From the NCBI RefSeq assembly GCF_022385335.1, contig NZ_CP092431.1, positions 930,001 through 994,000 on the forward strand: a DNA stretch of 64,000 nucleotides. Reading direction: 5' to 3'. Under the pieces are notes generated by a model. It did not search any database, was not told the origin of the DNA, and saw only the letters and a list, made by a program, of their open reading frames with translations. Each line of letters starts with the position of its first letter. The stretch's first letter is position 1. The stretch comes from Streptomyces deccanensis. GTDB lineage: Bacteria; Actinomycetota; Actinomycetes; Streptomycetales; Streptomycetaceae. Of this stretch, positions 45,769 through 56,573 are shown one piece after another. Made by a program: the position numbers and the translations under genes.

Positions 45769-47780
45769 ATGAGCCCGACTCCGGCCCCGACCGTCGGCCG
45801 CGTCCCCGTCAGGGATGTCCGCCCGCTCGTCGAGTGCGGCAGACGTCCCGCGAAGGCGGTCGTCGGCGAGACCTTCGAGGTCACCGCGACGCTGTTCCGC
45901 GAGGGGCACGGTGTGGTGGCCGCCAATGTCGTGCTCAAGGATCCGGAGGGCCGTCCGGCCCCATGGACCCCGATGCGCGAACTGGCTCCCGGCACCGACC
46001 GCTGGGGCGCCTGGGTCACCCCCACCTCCGAGGGCCGCTGGACGTACCGCGTCGAGGCCTGGAGCGATCCCGTCGCCACCTGGCGTCACACCGCCCGGAT
46101 CAAGGTCCCGGCCGGCATCGACACGGGGCTCGTCCTGGAGGAGGGTGCCGAACTTTTCGCCCGGGCCGCCGCCGGGGTGCCGGAGGCGGATCTGCACGCG
46201 GTTCTGGTGACGGTGGTCCGGAAGCTCCGGGACGACACCCTGTCGGCCGCCGACCGGCTGGCGGTGGCGTTGGCGCCGGAGGTCGAGGAGGTCCTGACCC
46301 GCCATCCCCTGCGGGAGCTGGTCACCTCCTCCGAGCCGCTGCCCCTGCTGGTGGAACGCGAACGGGCCCTGTTCGGCTCCTGGTACGAGTTCTTCCCCCG
46401 CTCCGAGGGCACCCCCGAGCAGCCCCACGGAACCTTCCGCACCGCCGCCCGCCGCCTGCCGGCCATCGCCGCCATGGGCTTCGACGTCGTCTACCTCCCC
46501 CCGATCCACCCCATCGGGACCACCTTCCGCAAGGGCCGCAACAACACCCTCTCCCCGACACCGGACGACGTGGGCGTGCCCTGGGCGATCGGCTCCCCCG
46601 AGGGCGGCCACGACTCCGTCCACCCGGATCTGGGCACGATCGACGACTTCGACTTCTTCGTCGCCGAGGCCCGCGCCCACGGCCTGGAGATCGCCCTCGA
46701 CTTCGCCCTGCAGTGCTCCCCCGACCACCCCTGGGTGCACAAACACCCCGAGTGGTTCCACCACCGCCCCGACGGCACCATCGCCTACGCCGAGAACCCG
46801 CCCAAGAAGTACCAGGACATCTACCCCATCGCCTTCGACGCCGACCTGCCCGGCCTGATCGCCGAGACCACCCGCGTCCTGCGCCACTGGATGGACCACG
46901 GCGTACGGATCTTCCGCGTCGACAACCCCCACACCAAACCGGTGTTCTTCTGGGAACAGGTCATCGCCGACATCAACGCGACCGACCCCGACGTCATCTT
47001 CCTCGCCGAGGCCTTCACCCGCCCCGCGATGATGCACACCCTGGCCGCCACCGGCTTCCAGCAGTCCTACACCTACTTCACCTGGCGCACCACCAAAGCC
47101 GAACTCACCGACTACGCCACCGAACTCGCCGGTGAGGCAGCCGCCTACATGCGGCCCAACTTCTTCGTCAACACCCCCGACATCCTCCACGCCTTCCTCC
47201 AGGAAGGCGGCCGCCCCGCCTTCGAACTCCGCGCCGTCCTCGCCGCCACCCTCTCCCCCACCTGGGGCGTCTACTCCGGCTACGAACTCTGCGAGAACAC
47301 CCCCCTCAAACCCGGCAGCGAGGAATACCTCGACTCCGAGAAGTACCAACTCCGCCCCCGCGACTGGGACGCCGCCGAACGCGACGGACGCACCATCGCC
47401 CCCCTCATCACCGCGCTCAACCACATCAGACGGCGGCACCCCGCACTGCACGGACTGCGAAATCTGCGCTTCCACCACACGGACAACGACGCGGTGATCG
47501 CGTACAGCAAGCGCGCCGGGCGGGACGCGGTCGTGGTGGTCGTCAACCTCGACCCCCACCGCACCCAGGAGGCCACGATCACGCTCGACATGGCGGAACT
47601 CGGTCTGGGCATGGGCGAAAACGTGCCAGTGCGCGACGAGTTGACAGGGGAGAGCTACCGCTGGGGAAGGACGAACTACGTGCGCCTGGAGCCCGGGCGG
47701 GCACCCGCGCACGTCCTCCACGTCCAGCTCCAGGACGACAGCTCGTCCTCCTCGTCGCAGATCGGAGGGTCAGGTACGCC

Positions 47781-47784
<4 letters not shown>
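45769..47784 (+). CDS. glgE: Alpha-1,4-glucan:maltose-1-phosphate maltosyltransferase GlgE
   Basis: 671-residue GH13_3 enzyme that transfers maltosyl units from alpha-maltose-1-phosphate to growing alpha-glucan. N-terminal beta domain ([26 protein letters not shown]), then the barrel with [24 protein letters not shown], nucleophile Asp385 ([10 protein letters not shown]) and general acid Glu414 (FLAEAF). The 29-residue spacing between these two equals that of the characterised Streptomyces enzyme. ATG at 45769 with GGCGGAGG eight bases upstream. The C-terminal tail is Ser-rich. The stop overlaps treS (ATGA). First core gene of the glgE-treS-mak-glgB operon. Confidence 0.96.
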
Positions 47785-49499
<1,715 letters not shown>

Positions 49500-49528
49500 A
49501 GCGCGGGCCGGCGAAAGGACGCGTCACC

Positions 49529-50917
49529 ATGTCGAAGACCGCATCCGCACTGCTCCGGCCGAGCGGCGAAGAGGTCGCCACCGGCCTCATGACCTCGCTG
49601 GCGGGGCTGTTGCGCGAGTGGCTGCCACGGCAACGCTGGTTCGCCGGCAAGGACCGGCCGGTCACGGATCTCGCCCTGCTGTCGATGACCGAGCTGTATC
49701 CGGGGTGCCTGCATCTGCTCGTGCACACCGGTCAGCCGAGCCACACCGGTCACGGCGGGGTGCCCGCGCCGGGCGGTACTCCCCCGGCCGGCGACTGCTA
49801 TCAGCTCCTGCTCGGGGTGCGGGAGCATCCGGTGCCGCGCCTGGCCAGGGCGCTCATCGGGCAGGCGCACGAAGGACCGCTCGCCGGTCTGACGGTCTAC
49901 GACGCGCTGTACGACCCCCGGTCGGCCGAGTTGCTCCTCGAACGGCTGCGGCATCCCGGCTCGGCGGGCCCCCTGCGTTTCGAGGCGGACCCGGGCGCGC
50001 GGGTACCCGCCGGGTTGGCGCCCCGGCTGCTGGACGCCGAGCAGTCCAACTCCTCGCTGGTGTACGGGGACGCGTACATCCTGAAGGTCTTCCGGCGCAT
50101 CCAGCCGGGGGTGAACCCCGATCTGGAGGTGCCGGGCGCGCTGGCCGGGCAGGGGTGCGGCCGGGTGCCGGCGCCGGTCGCCTGGTTCCGCACGATCGAT
50201 CCGTTCCCGGCGACCCTCGGTGTGCTGCAGCCGTTCCTGCCCGACGCCTCCGACGGCTGGACGCTGGCGCTCGGCGCGCTCGCCGCCGGGCAGGACTTCA
50301 CCGAACAGGCGCGTGAGCTGGGCCGGGCCACGGCGGAGGTGCATCTGGCGCTGGCGTCGGCCTTCCCCGCCGGGGCCCCCGGCGAGAACGCGCGGACGGC
50401 GGCCGCGATGACCGAACGGCTCGACGCCGCCGCACGCGCCGTACCGGCTCTGCGGCCGTACGTCCCCGGTCTGCGCACTGCCTTCCGCGCCCTGCTGGCC
50501 TGCGACGCGGGGCCGCCCGCGCAGCGCGTCCACGGCGATCTGCATCTGGGGCAGGTGCTGCGGGCCGGCCCGGAGTGGTTCGTCATCGACTTCGAGGGCG
50601 AGCCGTCCCGTCCGCTCGCCGAGCGGTGCGGTACCCAGTCGCCGGTGCGGGACATCGCCGGGATGCTGCGCTCCTTCGACTACGCCGCGCGGCAGCGTCG
50701 GCCCTGGCGCCCGGAGTGGGCGCGTCGCTGCCGGGAGGCGTACTGCGCGGGCTACGCGGCCCGCGCCGGCTGGGACCCGCGCGAGAAGCACGGCCTGCTG
50801 CGTGCCTACGAGACGGACCGGGCCGTGTACGAGGTCCTCTACGAGGCCCGGCACCGACCCGACTGGCTCCCCGTACCGATGGCGGCGATCGAGCGTCTCG
50901 CCGTGAGAGGAGACTGA
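49529..50917 (+). CDS. mak: Maltokinase (Pep2/Mak)
   Basis: 462 residues with an aminoglycoside-phosphotransferase-like kinase fold. The N-terminal cap starts with [18 protein letters not shown]; the kinase core has [19 protein letters not shown], the catalytic loop HGDLHLGQV (from His335) and the metal-binding VIDFEGEP. It phosphorylates maltose to alpha-maltose-1-phosphate, the GlgE donor. A ~25-residue His/Gly/Pro insertion near residue 75 is unusual but likely a loop. The ATG at 49529 with GAAAGGA nine bases upstream was chosen over the earlier in-frame start that overlaps treS. Confidence 0.95.
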   Translation: MSKTASALLRPSGEEVATGLMTSLAGLLREWLPRQRWFAGKDRPVTDLALLSMTELYPGCLHLLVHTGQPSHTGHGGVPAPGGTPPAGDCYQLLLGVREHPVPRLARALIGQAHEGPLAGLTVYDALYDPRSAELLLERLRHPGSAGPLRFEADPGARVPAGLAPRLLDAEQSNSSLVYGDAYILKVFRRIQPGVNPDLEVPGALAGQGCGRVPAPVAWFRTIDPFPATLGVLQPFLPDASDGWTLALGALAAGQDFTEQARELGRATAEVHLALASAFPAGAPGENARTAAAMTERLDAAARAVPALRPYVPGLRTAFRALLACDAGPPAQRVHGDLHLGQVLRAGPEWFVIDFEGEPSRPLAERCGTQSPVRDIAGMLRSFDYAARQRRPWRPEWARRCREAYCAGYAARAGWDPREKHGLLRAYETDRAVYEVLYEARHRPDWLPVPMAAIERLAVRGD

Positions 50918-50921
50918 ACCC

Positions 50922-53276
50922 GTGGCCCTGCGTGACACCACGCCCCCCGAGTCGGCCGGTCCGCCCCGGCGCCGCCCCCGGCTGACCGTGGCCGCCCCTC
51001 CCCTGCCCCCCGAGGAACGCGCACGGCTGCTCTCCGGCGCACACCACGACCCGCACGCCCTGCTGGGCGCCCACCCGGTGCCGGGCGGCGGGATCGCGGT
51101 GCGGGCGCTGCGCCCGTACGCCCATGCCGTGAGCGTGGTGATCGAGGGCGAGCGCAGCTATCTCGCCTCGGAGGGCGACGGTCTCTTCTCCGTCCTCCTG
51201 CCGCTCGACGCCGTCCCCGCGTACACGCTGTTCGTGTCGTACGAGGACACCGACCACGAGGTCCACGACCCGTACCGTTTCCTGCCCGCGCTCGGCGAGC
51301 TGGATCTGCATCTGATCCGGGAGGGGCGGCACGAGCAGTTGTGGAAGGCGCTCGGGGCCGAGCCGATGACCCACCAAGGGGTCACCGGCACCCGCTTCAC
51401 CGTCTGGGCGCCGAACGCCCGCGGGGTGCGGGTCGTCGGGGACTTCGGCTGCTGGGACGGGACGGCGTTCCCGATGAGGTCCCTCGGCTCCTCGGGGGTC
51501 TGGGAGCTGTTCCTGCCGGGGGTGGGCGAGGGCGCCCTCTACAAGTTCGAGATCACCGCGCGCGACGGCCGCCGGCTGCTCAAGGCCGACCCGATGGCCC
51601 GCCGGGCGGAGGTGCCGCCCGCGACGGCGTCCGTCGTGCACGCCTCGCACTACGAGTGGGGCGACGCCGAGTGGATGGCCCGGCGCGGTGACATCCCGGT
51701 GCACCAGGCGCCGTTCTCGGTGTACGAGGTCCATCTTCCGTCCTGGCGCCCTGGGCTGACGTACCGTCAGCTCGCGGACGTGCTGCCCGGATACGTGGCC
51801 GATCTGGGGTTCACCCATGTCGAGTTGATGCCGGTGGCCCAGCACCCGTTCAGCGGCTCCTGGGGCTACCAGGTCACCGGCTTCTACGCCCCGACCGCCC
51901 GGCTCGGCACCCCGGACGACTTCAAGTACCTCGTCGACGCCCTGCACCGGGCCGGGATCGGGGTGATCGTGGACTGGGTGCCCGCGCACTTCCCGAAGGA
52001 CGACTGGGCGCTCGGCCGCTTCGACGGGGAGCCGCTGTACGAGCCCGGGGACAGCCGGCGGGCGGAGCATCCGGACTGGGGGACGTACGAGTTCGACTTC
52101 GGCCGCACCGAGGTGCGCAACTTCCTCGTGGCGAACGCCGTGTACTGGTGCGAGGAGTTCCATGTCGACGGGCTGCGGGTGGACGCGGTCGCCTCGATGC
52201 TCTACCTCGACTACTCGCGGGACTCCGGGCAGTGGTCGCCCAATGTGTTCGGCGGGCGCGAGGATCTGGACGCGGTCGCCTTCCTCCAGGAGATGAACGC
52301 CACCGTGTACCGGCGGGCGCCGGGCGTCGTGACGATCGCGGAGGAGTCCACGGCCTGGGACGGGGTGACCCGCCCGACCGACAGCGGCGGGCTGGGCTTC
52401 GGGCTGAAGTGGAACATGGGGTGGATGCACGACTCGCTGGGCTACATCGAGCACGAGCCCGTGCACCGCAAGTACCACCACAACGAGATGTCGTTCTCGA
52501 TGGTGTACGCGTACAGCGAGAACTACGTCCTGCCGATCTCGCACGACGAGGTCGTGCACGGCAAGCGGTCGCTGGTGTCGAAGATGCCGGGCGACTGGTG
52601 GCAGCAGCGAGCGAACCACCGCGCGTACCTCGGCTTCATGTGGGCCCATCCCGGCAAGCAACTCCTCTTCATGGGGCAGGAGTTCGCCCAGGGCGGGGAG
52701 TGGGTGGAGGCCCAGGGGCCGGACTGGTGGCTGCTCGACCCCGCGTACGGCGCGGAGGCGGACCACCGGGGGGTGCGGGACCTCGTCCGCGACCTCAACA
52801 CGGTCTACCGCGACACGCCCGCCCTCTGGCAGCGGGACACGGACCCGGCCGGCTTCCAGTGGGTGAGTGGGGACGCCGCCGAGGACAACGTCTTCGCGTT
52901 CCTGCGGCTCGCCGCGGACGGCACGCCGCTGTTGGCCGTCTCGCACTTCAGCCCCGTGGTGCGGGAGGACTACCGCCTCGGGGTGCCGGACGGCGTCGCG
53001 GCGTGGCGCGAGGTGCTGAACACGGACGCGGCTGTCTACGGGGGCAGCGATGTCACCTGTTCCCGGCCGGTCGAGGCCGAGCCGCATCCCTGGCACGGGC
53101 GGCCGGCCAGTGTCCGTCTGACCCTGCCCCCACTGGCCACGGTGTGGCTGCGCCCGGAGCCGTCTTTCGGCCCGGGGGCGACCGGTCAGGATCGGAGAAG
53201 CCCGGCGGTGCCGGTCCGGCCTAGCGTGAAGGCGGATTCCAAGGACCGCAGAACACCGCGAAGGAGTGCGTCATGA
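50922..53276 (+). CDS. glgB: 1,4-alpha-glucan branching enzyme GlgB
   Basis: 784 residues: N-terminal N1 domain ([22 protein letters not shown]), CBM48 domain ([24 protein letters not shown]), the GH13_9 barrel with [11 protein letters not shown], nucleophile Asp421 ([11 protein letters not shown]), acid/base Glu474 (IAEES) and Asp542 ([10 protein letters not shown]), and a C-terminal beta domain. It adds alpha-1,6 branches to the GlgE product. GTG start at 50922 with GAGAGGAGA upstream, four bases after the mak stop. The last ~45 residues go beyond the usual ...TVWLRPE end and are encoded by what looks like the leader of the VOC gene; the stop overlaps that gene (ATGA). Confidence 0.95.
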   Translation: MALRDTTPPESAGPPRRRPRLTVAAPPLPPEERARLLSGAHHDPHALLGAHPVPGGGIAVRALRPYAHAVSVVIEGERSYLASEGDGLFSVLLPLDAVPAYTLFVSYEDTDHEVHDPYRFLPALGELDLHLIREGRHEQLWKALGAEPMTHQGVTGTRFTVWAPNARGVRVVGDFGCWDGTAFPMRSLGSSGVWELFLPGVGEGALYKFEITARDGRRLLKADPMARRAEVPPATASVVHASHYEWGDAEWMARRGDIPVHQAPFSVYEVHLPSWRPGLTYRQLADVLPGYVADLGFTHVELMPVAQHPFSGSWGYQVTGFYAPTARLGTPDDFKYLVDALHRAGIGVIVDWVPAHFPKDDWALGRFDGEPLYEPGDSRRAEHPDWGTYEFDFGRTEVRNFLVANAVYWCEEFHVDGLRVDAVASMLYLDYSRDSGQWSPNVFGGREDLDAVAFLQEMNATVYRRAPGVVTIAEESTAWDGVTRPTDSGGLGFGLKWNMGWMHDSLGYIEHEPVHRKYHHNEMSFSMVYAYSENYVLPISHDEVVHGKRSLVSKMPGDWWQQRANHRAYLGFMWAHPGKQLLFMGQEFAQGGEWVEAQGPDWWLLDPAYGAEADHRGVRDLVRDLNTVYRDTPALWQRDTDPAGFQWVSGDAAEDNVFAFLRLAADGTPLLAVSHFSPVVREDYRLGVPDGVAAWREVLNTDAAVYGGSDVTCSRPVEAEPHPWHGRPASVRLTLPPLATVWLRPEPSFGPGATGQDRRSPAVPVRPSVKADSKDRRTPRRSAS

Positions 53277-53626
53277 CCGCCGGACTGAAGACCGTCATCT
53301 ACCCCGTGAAGGACCTGGCTCGGGCGAAGGCCCTGTTCAGTGCGCTGCTGGAGGTCGAGCCGTACGCGGACTCGCCGTACTACGTCGGATTCAAGGACGC
53401 GGGGCAGGACGTGGGGCTGGACCCGAACGGCCACGCGAAGGGAATGACGGGGCCGGTGCCGTACTGGCACGTCACCGACATCCGGACGACGCTCGCGGCA
53501 CTGCTCGGGGCCGGCGCGCAGACGCTGGAGGACGTCCATGACGTGGGCGGCGGCCGGCTGATCGCCTCGGTGAAGGACCCCGACGGCAACCTGATCGGAC
53601 TCCTCCAGGACACGGTCGCGGAGTAG
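53273..53626 (+). CDS. Single-domain VOC protein
   Basis: 117 residues forming one glyoxalase/dioxygenase-superfamily module: [44 protein letters not shown] and [14 protein letters not shown]. Dimers of such proteins bind small ligands or metals. AAGGAG lies just upstream of the ATG (53273), which overlaps the glgB stop by four bases. A TAGCGT motif at 53222-53227, inside the 3' end of glgB, may be part of its own promoter. Unlikely to be a functional part of glucan synthesis. Confidence 0.85.
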   Translation: MTAGLKTVIYPVKDLARAKALFSALLEVEPYADSPYYVGFKDAGQDVGLDPNGHAKGMTGPVPYWHVTDIRTTLAALLGAGAQTLEDVHDVGGGRLIASVKDPDGNLIGLLQDTVAE

Positions 53627-53645
53627 ACGGCCGAGTAGGGCCGAG

Positions 53646-53687
53646 ACGATCGATGCGGCTGCACTAGTTGCACACTCAACGATCGAT
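53646..53687. promoter_or_regulatory. Operator region of the MarR gene
   Basis: ACTAGTTGCACA (53663-53674) equals bases 2945-2956 of the fadH palindrome, and the preceding TGC makes it an imperfect version of the same dyad. It is flanked by two exact copies of ACGATCGAT (53646-53654 and 53679-53687). The site is about 40 bases before the MarR start. Confidence 0.55.
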
Positions 53688-53710
53688 TCGTCCTCTGTTA
53701 CCGTGCACAT

Positions 53711-54112
53711 ATGGCAGCGAACACGACCGGTGTCCGGCTCGAGGACCAGTGGCGGGACATCCTGTCCGTGCACGCCCGCACGATGTGCGAGATCGATCGC
53801 GTGCTGCATCCGCACGGGCTGGGCGCCAGCGACTTCGAGGTGCTCGACATCCTCGCGTCGGGGCTGGCGGCGGCCACGGCGGCCGGGGACCTGTGCCGGG
53901 TGCAGAACATCGCCGAGAAGGTCCACCTCAGCCAGAGCGCGCTGTCCCGGCTGATCGGCCGACTGGAGAAGGACGGCCTGGTGGAGCGGTCCGTGTGCGC
54001 GGAGGATCGGCGCGGGGTGTGGGTCACCCTGACGGACAAGGGCCGCGAGCTGCACACCCGGGTCCAGCCGCTGCAGCGTGACGTCCTGGCCCGCATGCTG
54101 CGGCAGGACTGA
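53711..54112 (+). CDS. MarR-family transcriptional regulator
   Basis: 133-residue winged-helix dimer. N-terminal dimerisation helix (LEDQWRDILSVHARTMCEIDRVLHPHGLGASDFEVLDIL), recognition helix NIAEKVHLSQSALSRLIGRLEKDGLVER, wing CAEDRRGVWVTLTDKGREL. Cysteines at about 25, 62 and 97 could make it redox-sensitive. There is no ribosome site within 15 bases of the ATG, so it may be leaderless. The upstream region has an element shared with the fadH palindrome, suggesting autoregulation and a regulon that includes fadH. Convergent with the SseB-like gene. Confidence 0.9.
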   Translation: MAANTTGVRLEDQWRDILSVHARTMCEIDRVLHPHGLGASDFEVLDILASGLAAATAAGDLCRVQNIAEKVHLSQSALSRLIGRLEKDGLVERSVCAEDRRGVWVTLTDKGRELHTRVQPLQRDVLARMLRQD

Positions 54113-54184
54113 CCCCGCCCTCGGGGCTCGCGGGAGCGCCTGAAGGCCCTCCCCTCGTCCGTCGGGCGAGCGGTCCCGTGCGGG

Positions 54185-54607
54185 TCAGATCCCTTGACCT
54201 CCGAGCAGGGTGCCCACGTCGTGGGCGTCGAGGGTGAGGCCGTGCGGGGAGCCGGCGTCGATGGTGAGGGAGAGGTCGGCGTCGGCGGGCCACTGGGAGG
54301 CCAGGGCGCCCAGGGGCACCAGGCGGTAGCGCGACACATAGGGCAGGAGCTCGGCCATCGCGGGCTCCGAGGTGAAGACCGGCACGATCTGCTCGCCGCC
54401 GGGCTGCTCCAGCACGGGCAGCGCCACGGCCGTCGGATCGTTCACGGCCGCCTCGTCGGCGTCGTCCGGGACCGGGATCAGCACGTCGGTGTCGGCGAGC
54501 GTGTGGAGCGCGGCCGTGTCATGGGTGTCGAAGGCGAGCGCGGTCAGCGCCCGCTGGGCCGGCGAGGCGGCCTGGGGCGGGGTGTGGCCATTGGCGGGTA
54601 TGTCCAT
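54185..54607 (-). CDS. SseB-like protein
   Basis: 140 residues with the SseB N-terminal-domain pattern: ALHTLADTDVLIPVPDDADE, LPVLEQPGGEQIVPVFTSEPAMAELLP and the terminal GLTLDAHDVGTLLGG. These proteins are small, cytoplasmic and of unknown role; in Streptomyces they are common and sometimes lie near secretion genes. The ATG at 54605-54607 has GGGA about ten bases upstream. A strong GC hairpin is 30 bases before the start. The gene converges on marR. Confidence 0.8.
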   Translation of the reverse strand: MDIPANGHTPPQAASPAQRALTALAFDTHDTAALHTLADTDVLIPVPDDADEAAVNDPTAVALPVLEQPGGEQIVPVFTSEPAMAELLPYVSRYRLVPLGALASQWPADADLSLTIDAGSPHGLTLDAHDVGTLLGGQGI

Positions 54608-54636
54608 CGGAAGATCCCAGCTAGTAGCGGAAGGGC

Positions 54637-54663
54637 CGCCCGGGACGGCGTCCGTCCCGGGCG
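54637..54663. terminator. Perfect 12-bp GC hairpin
   Basis: CGCCCGGGACGG (54637-54648) pairs exactly with 54652-54663 around CGT. It may end a minus-strand transcript from 54784 onward, or belong to the 5' region of the SseB-like gene. Confidence 0.55.
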
Positions 54664-55014
54664 CTGCGCTGGTCGCGTACCCGACGGGGAGGCGGGCATT
54701 CCTCCACCTGGCCGATGCATGGGGGGCGCGAGGGGCCGGTGGGGCGCGAGGGCCCGGTCAGCACGGCTGCGGCCCCCCGGAGGTCACTTCGGATCGAGCC
54801 CGTCCGTGCCGCTCTTTCCGGGGCCGTCGAGGACGTACACCCGCGGATCGCCCTTCCGGCCTTCACGGTCGTTCTGCCGGTCGGCAGGGTGTGGTCGGCG
54901 CTGTTGTCGTCCTGCGTGAGGGGTCGCGCGGTCGACGATGCACCGAAGCGGCCGACGGTGAAAATGGACCAGTAGTGGTGACCCGCGCCCACGCGGCCGC
55001 CGGGAGCGGGCCCC

Positions 55015-55020
55015 TAGCGT
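55015..55020 (+). promoter_or_regulatory. Candidate -10 box of a leaderless GH29 transcript
   Basis: TAGCGT ends six bases before the ATG at 55027 and no ribosome site intervenes. The same hexamer stands seven bases before the pcaF ATG. Confidence 0.45.
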
Positions 55021-55026
55021 GGCCGC

Positions 55027-56316
55027 ATGACCATGCAACCCTGGTTTCCCGCCGCCAAGCTGGGCATCTTCATCCACTACGGCATCTACGCCGTGGAGGG
55101 GGTGCCGGAGTCCTGGTCCTTCTACTGGGGCGAGGTGCCGCACGAGCGGTACATGAAACAGCTCGACGGCTTCACCGCGTCCGCGTACGACCCCGCGGCC
55201 TGGGCCGAGTTGTTCGCCCGGGTCGGCGCGAAGTACGCGGTGCTCACGGCACGCCACCACGACGGCGTCGCCCTGTGGGACACCGCCCTGGGCGACCTGG
55301 GCGTCGTCCACCGCACCCCGGCCGGCCGGGACCTGATCACCGGGTACGTCGACGCGCTGCGCGAGCGGGGCCTCAAGGTCGGCCTCTACTACTCGCACTC
55401 CGACTGGAACCACCCCGACTACGCCAGCGTCCGCCACCCCGAGATCGACCAGTGGACGAACGAACACCCCGGCGGCAACGACGCCAACCCCTACTCCCAT
55501 GCCGCACCCGGCGAGGAGGACCCGGCCGCCTGGGAGCGCTACCTCGCCTACCGGGACGGCCAGGTGGGCGAGCTGGTCCAGCGGTTCCGCCCCGACCTGC
55601 TGTGGTTCGACGGCGAGTGGGAGCGCACCGAACAGCAGTGGCGGATGCGGGAGTTGGCCGAGCTGATCCTCAGGGAGAACCCGGACACCGTGCTCAACGC
55701 CCGCATGCTCTCGTACGGCGACTACGCCACCCCGGAACAGGGCGTGCCGCTCGAAGCCCCCGACGGACCCTGGGAGTTGTGCCTGACCATCAACGACTCC
55801 TGGGGCTTCCAGCACGCGGACCACAACCACAAGTCCGTGCGGCAGCTGGTGCGTTACTTCGCCGAGACGATCGGCATGGGCGGCAACCTGCTGCTGGACG
55901 TCGGGCCGAGGGCGGACGGGACGATCCCCGCCGAGCAGGTCGAGCGGCTGGAAGGGCTCGGGGCGTGGATCGGGCGGCACGCCGACGCCGTGTACGGCAC
56001 GGTCGCCGGGCTGCCCGCCGGGCACCACTACGGTCCGAGCACCCTCTCCGCCGACCGGCGCACCCTGTACCTGATGTGTTTCGACGTGCCGCGTGAGTCC
56101 GTGGCGGTCCGGGGGCTGCGCAATCCCGTCAGCAAGGTCACCGTCCTCGGCACGGGCACCGAGCTGGCCCACCGGGTGATCGGCGGTCTCGACGCGGTAC
56201 CCGGCGTGACCTGGATCGACGCACCCGCGGAGGCCGACCTCGATCCGTACGCGACCGTCCTCGCGGTGGAACTGGAAGGGGAGATCGACCTCTACCGGGG
56301 CACGGGCCGCGACTGA
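55027..56316 (+). CDS. GH29 alpha-L-fucosidase
   Basis: 429 residues, no signal peptide, so intracellular. The barrel begins WFPAAKLGIFIHYGIYAVEGVPESW, typical for GH29, followed by AKYAVLTARHHDGVALWDT and GLYYSHSDWNHP. Nucleophile Asp195 is in LLWFDGEWE. After WELCLTINDSWGFQ and MGGNLLLDVGPRADGTIP a short C-terminal beta domain closes the protein. It releases L-fucose or related 6-deoxy sugars from oligosaccharides. There is no transporter nearby. The start is apparently leaderless, and a strong hairpin follows the stop. Confidence 0.92.
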   Translation: MTMQPWFPAAKLGIFIHYGIYAVEGVPESWSFYWGEVPHERYMKQLDGFTASAYDPAAWAELFARVGAKYAVLTARHHDGVALWDTALGDLGVVHRTPAGRDLITGYVDALRERGLKVGLYYSHSDWNHPDYASVRHPEIDQWTNEHPGGNDANPYSHAAPGEEDPAAWERYLAYRDGQVGELVQRFRPDLLWFDGEWERTEQQWRMRELAELILRENPDTVLNARMLSYGDYATPEQGVPLEAPDGPWELCLTINDSWGFQHADHNHKSVRQLVRYFAETIGMGGNLLLDVGPRADGTIPAEQVERLEGLGAWIGRHADAVYGTVAGLPAGHHYGPSTLSADRRTLYLMCFDVPRESVAVRGLRNPVSKVTVLGTGTELAHRVIGGLDAVPGVTWIDAPAEADLDPYATVLAVELEGEIDLYRGTGRD

Positions 56317-56318
56317 CC

Positions 56319-56352
56319 CGTCCCGGCCCGACACCCGCGTCGGGCCGGGACG
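56319..56352. terminator. Strong terminator hairpin after the fucosidase
   Basis: CGTCCCGGCCCGAC (56319-56332) pairs exactly with 56339-56352 around a six-base loop, three bases past the TGA. 14 GC-rich pairs without a T-run. Confidence 0.8.
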
Positions 56353-56573
56353 TCGGGCACGGGGCGTCGGCCCCAAGGCGTCGGGCGCGGGGCTCATCAC
56401 CCCGCGTGTCACCGCTCGTCACCGCACCTGCTGGGCCCGTACGAGGGCGTGGAGCGGGCCGGGGACGTGTTCGGGGCCTACGTACAATCCTCGGGGAATC
56501 GACCGTGGGTTCGCTCTCAGGAACCTCCGGATCGGCCCGGGACGGCCCCGGGCCCGCTTCAGGGGGAATCGCG

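Larger units (their letters stand above)
54608..55026. other. Intergenic region with a possible gene remnant
   Basis: 419 bases between the SseB-like and GH29 genes. On the minus strand the frame ending at 54784 reads GDPRVYVLDGPGKSGTDGLDPK, which is protein-like, while the sequence just before it is protein-like in another frame (LTQDDNSADHTLPTGRTTV). This could be a small frameshifted gene; no family was recognised. A hairpin lies downstream of it on that strand. Confidence 0.3.
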
